Below are positions 1-5,686 of a stretch of DNA of 5,686 nt, piece by piece. The position numbers and the translations under genes are program-made. This DNA is from an uncultured Peptococcaceae bacterium. GTDB lineage: Bacteria > Bacillota > Dehalobacteriia > UBA4068 > UBA4997. The stretch lies in NCBI GenBank assembly GCA_947626615.1, contig CANQSW010000088.1:1-5686 (forward strand), in the 5' to 3' direction. Each line of letters opens with the position of its first letter. The stretch's first letter is position 1. A model generated the notes under the pieces. It made no database searches, was not told the origin of the DNA, and saw only the letters and a program-made list of their open reading frames with translations.

Positions 1-42
1 CTTGTGGTGCGCCTCATAGCGGTCCTTCAGCCCATGGAGGAG
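1..42 (-). other. Possible ClpC/ClpB coding fragment at the window edge
   Basis: Read on the minus strand from 42 down to 1, these bases encode LLHGLKDRYEAHHK. This closely resembles the conserved I-L-x-G-L-[KR]-D-R-Y-E-A-H-H-[KR] segment near the end of the first AAA+ module of ClpC and ClpB chaperone ATPases. The likeness stops abruptly: further upstream in this frame (beyond about 42) the translation is not ClpC-like, and from about 42 onward the plus strand encodes the AddA nuclease end. The fragment is therefore not a gene here. It is either a rearranged remnant or an assembly chimera at the edge. The identification is from memory of the family motif and rests on only 14 residues. Confidence 0.45.
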
Positions 43-224
43 ACGGCCTGGTGCTGGTGGACTATAAATCCGGCCGGGGCGACAGAGCGGAGGAAGAAGT
101 GCGGCGGCAATACGGGCTGCAGCTGGCGCTTTACCGCCGGGCGCTGGAGACGGCGCTGCGCTTGCCGGTGAAAGAGGGGTATATCTACTTTTCGGCTAGG
201 AACAGAGCCGTGAAAATCTTTTAG
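3..224 (+). CDS. addA: AddA-type ATP-dependent helicase/nuclease, C-terminal end only
   Basis: This is the tail of the AddA subunit of the AddAB helicase-nuclease, which processes double-strand breaks for RecA-dependent repair in Firmicutes. The frame shows VLVDYKSGRG (51-80), carrying the D-Y-K metal and catalytic motif of RecB-family PD-(D/E)XK nucleases. QYGLQLALYRRALE follows, the Q-L-x-L-Y motif that comes next in AddA, and then a closing YIYFSARNRAVKIF with the stop at 222-224. The spacing and ending fit the AddA C-terminus well. The frame is open back to position 3, but the first 13 codons do not resemble AddA, which normally has a G-V-I-D segment before the DYK motif. The recognisable part starts near 42, exactly where the ClpC-like fragment on the other strand ends. 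AddA and not AddB is chosen from the C-terminal pattern. The rest of the gene lies outside or is lost. Confidence 0.78.
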   Translation, partial: CGAPHSGPSAHGGDGLVLVDYKSGRGDRAEEEVRRQYGLQLALYRRALETALRLPVKEGYIYFSARNRAVKIF

Positions 225-356
225 CGGGCAGGCACCGGTGGCGTTTGGCGGCATATGCTTATGGCGAGAACTCTCTGCCGGGCGGTGCTGCCGATGTTGA
301 AAAATTTTTCCGCCAAATTTGCCGCCAAAAGGCCGGTCTGCGGCTCGGGCGGCGGC

Positions 357-542
357 ATGAGAAGGCCGGGGCTTTGGGTCGGCCTGTGCCGAAAGCTGGT
401 CTGCTCTTTGTGGCAGCTTTTTGCGCTGGCCGCGCTGCTGCTGTTCGTCTATATTTTGCGGCAGCCGGGCGCTTATCTGCTGATCGTGCTGTTTTTGCAG
501 GTGCTGGGGCTGATGATCTGGCTGCAAAGCCGGCGATTTTAG
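357..542 (+). CDS. Hypothetical small membrane protein (61 aa), start uncertain
   Basis: The frame encodes a basic N-terminus (MRRPGLWVGLCRK) followed by two hydrophobic stretches, roughly residues 17-33 (LWQLFALAALLLFVYIL) and 37-55 (GAYLLIVLFLQVLGLMIWL). They are separated by a short RQP turn and followed by a polar QSRRF end, a typical two-helix hairpin membrane protein. Codon choice (many CTG, GTG, GCG) matches the neighbouring genes. No convincing Shine-Dalgarno sequence precedes ATG 357. The same frame stays open to in-frame ATGs at 294, 264 and 255, giving up to 95 residues, but the added N-terminus shows no recognisable features. It sits between the addA end and the UPF0173 gene on the same strand. 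I do not recognise a family and cannot exclude that it is not expressed. Confidence 0.4.
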   Translation: MRRPGLWVGLCRKLVCSLWQLFALAALLLFVYILRQPGAYLLIVLFLQVLGLMIWLQSRRF

Positions 543-551
543 CCGCGCCGC

Positions 552-580
552 TTGCGCCGACGCGCCGAATATGTTAAAAT
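552..580 (+). promoter_or_regulatory. Putative extended -10 promoter for the UPF0173-nth unit
   Basis: An extended -10 element TGTTAAAAT lies at 572-580, with a weak -35 (TTGCGC, 3 of 6 matches) at 552-557 and a 17-bp spacer. Transcription would start near 587, about 34 bases before the ATG. The AT-rich block stands out from the GC-rich sequence around it. The weak -35 makes this only a moderate call; readthrough from addA is an alternative. Confidence 0.4.
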
Positions 581-620
581 CTGGGTAGAAAAACCGAATT
601 TTCGGCGGGGAGGTTTTATT

Positions 621-1298
621 ATGCGTATCAAATTTATCGGCCATGCCTGCGTGCAGCTTTTGGGCAGCAAAACGATCCTGTTCGACCCCTATCTGACGGG
701 GAATCCGGCGGCGACGGTGAAAGCCGGTGAGGTTAAGGCGGATTATATCCTGCTGACGCACGGCCACGGCGATCATCTGGGCGACACGGTGGCGATAGCC
801 AAACGCACCGGCGCCAAGGTGGTGGCGATGGTGGAGCTGGCCAACTGGCTCTCGGAGCAGGGCGTCGACGCGATGGGCATGAATATCGGCGGGTCTTATC
901 AGTTTCCGGACGGCTTAAAAGTCAAGCTGGTGCCGGCCTGGCACAGCTCGCAGCTGCCGGACGGCTCGCCCTGCGGCCTGGCGGTGGGCTTCATCTGCTG
1001 GCTGGACGGCAAATGTATCTATCACGCGGGCGATACCGGGCTTTTCGGCGATATGCGCGAGGTCATCGCGCCGCACGGGCTGGACTGGGCGATCCTGCCG
1101 ATCGGCGATTATTACACGATGGGGCCGGCAGACGCTCTGACCGCGGCCAAATGGCTGGGCGCGAAGAATTATCTGCCTATTCATTACAACACCTTCCCGC
1201 TCTTGAAGCAGGACGCGGCGGCGTTCAAGCGGGCGGTGGAGGCGGAATGCGCCGCCAAATGCCAGGCGCTCGCACCCGGCGAGGAGTGCGAGGCATGA
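621..1298 (+). CDS. UPF0173-family metal-dependent hydrolase (metallo-beta-lactamase fold)
   Basis: The 225-residue protein has the complete metal-site signature of a metallo-beta-lactamase-fold hydrolase. H47-x-H49-x-D51-H52 (THGHGDH) comes first, then H108 in PAWHSS, D138 in HAGDTG, and H188 in PIHYNTFP. The N-terminal MRIKFIGHAC and the FDPYLTGNP stretch (21-29) are typical of the UPF0173 (YtkL-like) group, and the length matches the usual ~226-230. No signal peptide is present, so it is cytosolic. The substrate of this family is not established, so only hydrolase activity is inferred. ATG 621 is chosen because GGGGAGG lies at 607-613 with 7 bases of spacing; the same frame extends upstream to a TTG codon at 552 without support. 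The stop overlaps the start of nth (ATGA), so the two are probably translated together. Confidence 0.9.
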   Translation: MRIKFIGHACVQLLGSKTILFDPYLTGNPAATVKAGEVKADYILLTHGHGDHLGDTVAIAKRTGAKVVAMVELANWLSEQGVDAMGMNIGGSYQFPDGLKVKLVPAWHSSQLPDGSPCGLAVGFICWLDGKCIYHAGDTGLFGDMREVIAPHGLDWAILPIGDYYTMGPADALTAAKWLGAKNYLPIHYNTFPLLKQDAAAFKRAVEAECAAKCQALAPGEECEA

Positions 1299-1921
1299 GC
1301 CAGCCCAAATATACGCGGGAAATATTGGCGCGGCTGGCGGAGGTCTATGCCGATACCGGCTCGGCGCTCAACTTCGGTTCGGTCTATCAGCTGCTGGTGG
1401 CGGTGATATTGTCCGCCCAGACCAACGACAATCAGGTGAACAAGATCACCGCCGGGCTGTTTCCGGCCTACGGCACGCCGGAGAAAATGGCGGAGCTGAC
1501 GCTGCCGGAGCTTGAGGCTAAAATACAGACCTGCGGCCTCTACAAAAACAAAGCGAAGAATATCCTCGCCATGACGCATATCCTGCTGGAGAAGTATCAC
1601 GGCGAGGTGCCGCGCACGCGCGAAGAGCTGGTGGCGCTGCCCGGCGTGGGGCGCAAGACGGCGAACGTGGTGCTTAGCGTCGGCTTCGGGCTGCCGGCGC
1701 TGGCGGTGGATACGCATATCTTCCGGGTGGCGCATCGCCTGGGGCTTTCGGCCGGCAAAACGCCGGACGCCGTGGAGGCCGATCTCTGCGCGCTGCTGCC
1801 GGAGGAGGACTGGGCCAAGGCGCACCATTGGTTCATCTGGCACGGCCGCCGCGTCTGCGACGCCAAAAAGCCCAAATGCGCTGACTGCCCCGTTTCAGCA
1901 TATTGCCCGCGCCTGCTGTGA
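1295..1921 (+). CDS. nth: Endonuclease III (DNA glycosylase/AP lyase)
   Basis: This bifunctional base-excision repair enzyme removes oxidised pyrimidines and cleaves the abasic site by beta-elimination. The 208-residue protein matches the usual ~211. It shows LSAQTNDNQVNKIT (39-52), the helix-hairpin-helix LPGVGRKTANVV (115-126) with catalytic K121, and VDTHIFRVAHRLG (138-150) with catalytic D139. The C-terminal 4Fe-4S loop has C188-x6-C195-x2-C198-x5-C204, exactly the canonical spacing. K121 and the iron-sulfur cluster separate it from MutY and from AlkA-type relatives. The ATG at 1295-1297 overlaps the UPF0173 stop (ATGA), and GAGGAG at 1281-1286 inside the upstream gene is well placed as its ribosome site. 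An open frame extends far upstream but that part is only the shadow of the UPF0173 gene. No clear intrinsic terminator follows. Confidence 0.97.
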   Translation: MSQPKYTREILARLAEVYADTGSALNFGSVYQLLVAVILSAQTNDNQVNKITAGLFPAYGTPEKMAELTLPELEAKIQTCGLYKNKAKNILAMTHILLEKYHGEVPRTREELVALPGVGRKTANVVLSVGFGLPALAVDTHIFRVAHRLGLSAGKTPDAVEADLCALLPEEDWAKAHHWFIWHGRRVCDAKKPKCADCPVSAYCPRLL

Positions 1922-1962
1922 AGCGCCCGCGGAAAATTTTTGCGGAATTAACATAAAAATGC

Positions 1963-1992
1963 TTGACAAACCTGCCGCTTGTGGGGTAAAAT
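1963..1992 (+). promoter_or_regulatory. Upstream promoter P1 of the tRNA operon
   Basis: A perfect -35 box TTGACA (1963-1968) and a TAAAAT -10 box (1987-1992) are separated by 18 bp. The predicted start is near 1999, about 125 bases before the first tRNA. No protein gene begins between it and the tRNAs, so the most likely role is a second promoter of the tRNA operon with a structured leader. Confidence 0.65.
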
Positions 1993-1994
1993 AA

Positions 1995-2063
1995 TCAAGC
2001 AGTCACTTGACTGCCCTGAAACGCCAAGGCGCTTCTCGGCAACAACCGGTCGTTATCGGCCTT
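1995..2063 (+). other. Structured leader between the two tRNA-operon promoters
   Basis: The stretch holds several dyads. GCAGTC-ACTT-GACTGC (1999-2014) is a perfect 6-bp hairpin that starts at about the predicted P1 start. It competes with TCAAG/CTTGA (1995-1999 with 2006-2010). An imperfect 22-bp palindrome spans 2037-2058, with 9 of 11 pairs including one G-T. AAGGC at 2026-2030 can also pair with GCCTT at 2059-2063, enclosing the palindrome. No open frame of note is present. It does not match a riboswitch or T-box that I recognise. A 5' leader removed during tRNA processing is the simplest reading; an operator is possible. Confidence 0.3.
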
Positions 2064-2072
2064 AAAAAAGTG

Positions 2073-2101
2073 TTGACAAGCGCTTTTTGCCGTGGTACAA
2101 T
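2073..2101 (+). promoter_or_regulatory. Proximal promoter P2 of the tRNA operon
   Basis: TTGACA (2073-2078), a 17-bp spacer and TACAAT (2096-2101) form a near-consensus sigma70/sigmaA promoter. TGG immediately before the -10 adds an extended -10 element. Transcription would start near 2108, leaving a leader of about 16 bases before tRNA-Val. Its strength fits a stable-RNA operon. Confidence 0.85.
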
Positions 2102-2123
2102 AAACGATGTTGGTGTCGAATGT

Positions 2124-2199
<76 letters not shown>

Positions 2200-2206
2200 C
2201 TATTAT

Positions 2207-2283
2207 GGCGCAGTAGTTCAGTTGGTTAGAATGCCAGCCTGTCACGCTGGAGGTCGTGGGTTCGAGCCCCATCTGCGTCGCCA
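2207..2283 (+). tRNA. tRNA-Asp (anticodon GTC)
   Basis: Acceptor stem GGCGCAG pairs with CTGCGTC (2273-2279), with one G-U pair. Discriminator G2280 and encoded CCA (2281-2283) follow. The anticodon stem CCAGC/GCTGG holds loop CTGTCAC with anticodon GTC at 2241-2243 for GAC/GAT. The discriminator G is the expected aspartate identity element. Only 5 bases separate it from tRNA-Phe. Confidence 0.98.
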
Positions 2284-2288
2284 CACTT

Positions 2289-2364
2289 GCCTTGGTAGCT
2301 CAGTTGGCAGAGCAGAGGACTGAAAATCCTCGTGTCGGTGGTTCGATTCCGCCCCAAGGCACCA
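2289..2364 (+). tRNA. tRNA-Phe (anticodon GAA)
   Basis: Acceptor stem GCCTTGG pairs perfectly with CCAAGGC (2354-2360), then A and CCA (2362-2364). The anticodon stem GAGGA/TCCTC encloses CTGAAAA with anticodon GAA at 2322-2324 for TTC/TTT. The T-stem GGTGG/CCGCC has one G-U pair. Four bases separate it from tRNA-Gly. Confidence 0.98.
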
Positions 2365-2368
2365 TTAT

Positions 2369-2443
2369 GCGGGTATAACTCAGTGGTAGAGTGCCACCTT
2401 GCCAAGGTGGAAGTCGAGAGTTCGAATCTCTTTGCCCGCTCCA
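2369..2443 (+). tRNA. tRNA-Gly (anticodon GCC)
   Basis: Acceptor stem GCGGGTA pairs with TGCCCGC, read with T2433-G2434-C2435 at its 5' side and one T-G wobble. Discriminator T2440 and encoded CCA (2441-2443) follow; U at this place is the usual glycine discriminator. The anticodon stem CCACC/GGTGG encloses TTGCCAA with anticodon GCC at 2401-2403 for GGC/GGT. It is the last tRNA of the operon, with a terminator starting 4 bases later. Confidence 0.98.
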
Positions 2444-2447
2444 CATC

Positions 2448-2479
2448 GCGGCAAGCCTCTATGGCTTGCCGCCTTTCTT
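2448..2479 (+). terminator. Intrinsic terminator of the tRNA operon
   Basis: A perfect 10-bp GC-rich stem, GCGGCAAGCC with GGCTTGCCGC, closes a TCTAT loop. CTTTCTT follows directly (2473-2479). The position four bases after the CCA of tRNA-Gly fits the end of the tRNA transcript. Confidence 0.88.
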
Positions 2480-2487
2480 ATATACGC

Positions 2488-2538
2488 AAAAAAAATACGG
2501 CTGGCCGCTTTTGCAAGCAGGCTTGCCGTATTTTTTTT
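2488..2538. terminator. Bidirectional intrinsic terminator between converging units
   Basis: AAAAAAAATACGGC (2488-2501) is a perfect inverted repeat of GCCGTATTTTTTTT (2525-2538). The 23-base loop holds a nested dyad, GCAAGC-AG-GCTTGC (2513-2526), that competes with the inner pairs of the outer stem. The T8 tract follows the stem on either strand, so it can act for both the rightward tRNA operon and the leftward SRP RNA and typA transcripts. The nested dyad and the GGCTTGCCG stretch repeat part of the preceding terminator. Confidence 0.75.
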
Positions 2539-2561
2539 GTCCGTGCCTGGTTATTTTTGCC

Positions 2562-2594
2562 AAAAAAAACCCCGGCCGCAAAACAGGACGGCGG
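2562..2594 (-). terminator. Terminator of the SRP RNA gene
   Basis: On the minus strand the 3' arm of the terminal SRP helix ends GCGGCCGGGG and runs straight into eight T (2569-2562). The pairing arm is at 2739-2716. Because these arms lie more than 100 bases apart, the hairpin that halts polymerase is the body of the RNA itself. Confidence 0.65.
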
Positions 2595-2785
2595 AATCAG
2601 ACTCGGCCCCGGTAGACCCGCGGCACCCGAAAAATAACGCTTAGTGCTGCTGCCTTCCGGCCCTGACACGGTTCACGGTTTTCCGCTGCGCGGGGCCGGG
2701 GCGTCAACGCCCGGCCCGCCGCCCTGCTTTGCGGCCGGGACGCTTGTTCCCGGCGTAAAAGCTGGTTTGCCGCCTTGAGACGGCT
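2563..2785 (-). ncRNA. ffs: Signal recognition particle RNA (large-type, about 223 nt)
   Basis: This RNA binds Ffh to form the signal recognition particle that brings ribosome-nascent chains to the membrane. On the minus strand it holds the near-invariant S-domain core: GUGAACCGUGUCAGG, then CCGGAAGG with a GGAA tetraloop at 2658-2655, then CAGCAGCACUAAG. The U-A pair usual next to the tetraloop stem is here G2661-C2652, a compensated change that supports a working hairpin. The flanks GCGUUGACG and GGUGCCGCGGG also resemble Bacillus scRNA. A 24-bp helix with only two G-U pairs joins 2739-2716 to 2594-2571. The start is inferred from the promoter at 2821-2793 and the end from the T8 run. At about 223 nt it is longer than E. 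coli 4.5S (114) and shorter than the Bacillus form (about 270). The 5' domain (2785-2740) shows a GCCGUC/GGCGGC hairpin but no Alu signature that I recognise. Confidence 0.9.
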
Positions 2786-2792
2786 AAAAAAC

Positions 2793-2821
2793 ATTTTAAC
2801 GAAAACTTAAAAGTTTGTCAA
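2793..2821 (-). promoter_or_regulatory. Promoter of the SRP RNA gene
   Basis: On the minus strand TTGACA (2821-2816), a 17-bp spacer and TAAAAT (2798-2793) form a strong sigma70/sigmaA promoter, with a start expected near 2785. It lies just 3 bp after the typA stop codon. The spacer contains a perfect AT-rich palindrome, AAACTT-AA-AAGTTT (2803-2816). Confidence 0.85.
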
Positions 2822-2824
2822 CGG

Positions 2825-4648
<1,824 letters not shown>

Positions 4649-4696
4649 AAAAGATTCCTCCAAAACATAGGTAAAAGTCAAATCTTCAACTTATCT

Positions 4697-4726
4697 ATTA
4701 TAATTTATCCGCGGGGCGAATGTAAA
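4697..4726 (-). promoter_or_regulatory. Promoter of typA
   Basis: On the minus strand TTTACA (4726-4721; 5 of 6) and a perfect TATAAT (4702-4697) are separated by 18 bp. Transcription would start near 4690, giving a leader of about 42 bases. It is divergent from the pfp promoter, with 45 bp between the two -35 boxes. Confidence 0.75.
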
Positions 4727-4771
4727 GAGTTTCGGCGCAAAAAGTTGTGAAAAATAAGCGCGCCCGGCGGC

Positions 4772-4800
4772 TATACAAACGCGGCAGATTTTGGTATAAT
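4772..4800 (+). promoter_or_regulatory. Promoter of pfp
   Basis: A perfect -10 box TATAAT (4795-4800) is preceded by TGG (an extended -10) and, 17 bp upstream, by TATACA (4772-4777; 4 of 6 matches to the -35). Transcription would start near 4807, with a leader of about 57 bases that shows no clear hairpin or operator. Confidence 0.75.
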
Positions 4801-4863
4801 CTAATTAACGGCAAACGCAAAAAACATGCGTCGCAAACAAATCCACAGGAAAGGGTGTTTACT

Positions 4864-5686
4864 ATGTTGAAAGGTAACGCGCTGATCGCGCAGTCGGGCG
4901 GGCCTACCGCCGTCATCAACAGCAGCGTCTGCGGGGCGGTGGAGACGTGGCTGGGCCTGGCGGATAAGCCCGGCACTATCTACGCCGCGGTCTCCGGCAT
5001 CAAGGGCTTTCTGGAGGAGGATATCATCGACATGGCCGCCCAGCCCAAGGCCAACATCGAGGGCCTGCGCTGGACGCCGGGCGCGGGGCTGTTCTCCTGC
5101 CGCTACAAGGTGAGCGAGGCGGAATATCCCCGGCTGGTGGAGATCTGCCGCAAATATGATATCCGCTATTTCTTCTATAACGGCGGCAACGATTCTATGG
5201 ATACCTGCAACAAGATGAGCCTGGCGGCTGAAAAGCTGGGCTATGAGATGCGCGTCATCGGTATCCCCAAGACGGTGGATAACGACCTGCCGATCACCGA
5301 CCATTGCCCCGGCTATGCCTCCGCCGCCAAATATCTGGCCGCGACGGTCATGGAATGTGGTATTGATCTCGCCTCCGTCGCCACCAAAAACAAGGTCTGC
5401 ATCATCGAGGCGATGGGCCGAAACGCCGGCTGGCTGACGGCGGCGGCCGCTCTGGCCAAGCGCCAGCCCGACGACGCGCCGCATCTGGTGTATCTGCCGG
5501 AGGTGCCGTTCGACACCGAGCAGTTCCTGCATGACGTGCAGAGCGTTTACGACCGGCTGGGCCATTGCTTCGTGGTGGCCAGCGAGGGCATTATGGACAA
5601 GGACGGCAACTACATCGCGGCGGACGGCAAGATCGCGGCGGCGCTCTATTCCGCGGCGCAAGGGGCGGGGCTCGAAACGGGTAAGG
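4864..5686 (+). CDS. pfp: PPi-dependent 6-phosphofructokinase (3' end beyond window)
   Basis: This glycolytic enzyme phosphorylates fructose 6-phosphate, here most likely using pyrophosphate, which makes the step reversible and saves ATP. The visible 274 residues carry SGGPTAVIN (11-19), YNGGNDSMDT (105-114), PKTVDNDLP (135-143) with catalytic base D139, EAMGRNAGW (182-190) for sugar-phosphate binding, and ASEG (239-242). Two residues mark PPi use: D110 where ATP enzymes have Gly (GGDGS), and K136 where they have Gly (PGTIDND). The GGNDSMDT form is, to my memory, that of clostridial PPi enzymes. ATG 4864 is preceded by AAGGG at 4851-4855, 8 bases away, and MLKGNALIAQSGG is a normal N-terminus. 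The gene runs off the right edge; family members are about 400 residues, so roughly a third is missing. Substrate choice is inferred, not shown. Confidence 0.93.
   Translation, partial: MLKGNALIAQSGGPTAVINSSVCGAVETWLGLADKPGTIYAAVSGIKGFLEEDIIDMAAQPKANIEGLRWTPGAGLFSCRYKVSEAEYPRLVEICRKYDIRYFFYNGGNDSMDTCNKMSLAAEKLGYEMRVIGIPKTVDNDLPITDHCPGYASAAKYLAATVMECGIDLASVATKNKVCIIEAMGRNAGWLTAAAALAKRQPDDAPHLVYLPEVPFDTEQFLHDVQSVYDRLGHCFVVASEGIMDKDGNYIAADGKIAAALYSAAQGAGLETGK

Noticed and set aside
310..329. Short direct repeat CCGCCAAA (310-317 and 322-329)
   Set aside because: Only two 8-base copies in a GC-rich context; not enough to call an array, attachment site or operator.
27..776. Long minus-strand open frame of 249 codons across addA, the small gene and the UPF0173 gene
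   Set aside because: Its product is rich in His, Gln and Arg with no domain, as expected from antisense of GC-rich coding DNA; it runs through the metal-site region of the UPF0173 gene.
1184..1843. Minus-strand open frame opposite nth
   Set aside because: Shadow of nth, whose catalytic and iron-sulfur motifs are complete on the plus strand.
1927..1945. Hairpin after nth (CCGCGGA with TTTGCGG)
   Set aside because: The stem includes two G-U pairs and no T-run follows on either strand, so I do not call a terminator.
2597..2794. Minus-strand open frame of 65 codons
   Set aside because: It covers the SRP RNA; the conserved RNA core explains the sequence and the peptide is a low-complexity artefact.
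4801..5661. Minus-strand open frame of 286 codons opposite pfp
   Set aside because: Antisense of a clear phosphofructokinase; the product is His/Asp/Arg-rich without a fold signature.

Overview
The window is ordinary core-genome DNA from a bacterium of moderately high GC content, probably a Firmicute (Bacillota). The reasons are an AddA-type (not RecB) nuclease tail, a long Firmicutes-style SRP RNA rather than the short E. coli 4.5S form, strong AGGAGG-like ribosome sites, CCA-encoded tRNAs, and a pyrophosphate-type phosphofructokinase of the kind common in anaerobic Firmicutes. The class or genus cannot be fixed from what is visible.

Left part, 1-1921, plus strand. The C-terminal end of an AddA-like helicase-nuclease stops at 224. 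Its first ~40 bases look foreign: on the minus strand they read as a ClpC/ClpB fragment, which suggests a chimeric or rearranged edge. A doubtful small two-helix membrane protein follows (357-542). Next comes a two-gene unit: a UPF0173 metallo-beta-lactamase-fold hydrolase (621-1298) overlapping the endonuclease III gene nth (1295-1921) by ATGA.

Middle part, 1922-2824. Two sigma70-type promoters, about 110 bp apart, precede a tight four-tRNA operon (Val-TAC, Asp-GTC, Phe-GAA, Gly-GCC; 2124-2443). The operon ends at a strong intrinsic terminator. A second hairpin with A8 and T8 flanks can stop transcription in both directions. Converging on it from the right is the SRP RNA gene (minus strand, about 2785-2563), with its own promoter. 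Its long terminal helix followed by a T8 run serves as its terminator.

Right part, 2825-5686. The ribosome-associated GTPase gene typA/bipA (minus, 4648-2825) ends 3 bp before the -35 box of the SRP RNA promoter. Divergent from typA, with each gene having its own promoter in the 215-bp gap, a PPi-dependent 6-phosphofructokinase gene (4864 onward) runs off the right edge.

Functionally the window groups DNA repair (AddA, Nth), translation (tRNAs, TypA), protein targeting (SRP RNA) and glycolysis (Pfp). I found no mobile element, CRISPR array, defence system or clearly novel system. The points most worth checking are the ClpC/AddA junction at the left edge, the intermediate-length SRP RNA with an unrecognised 5' domain, and the structured leader with tandem promoters upstream of the tRNAs.
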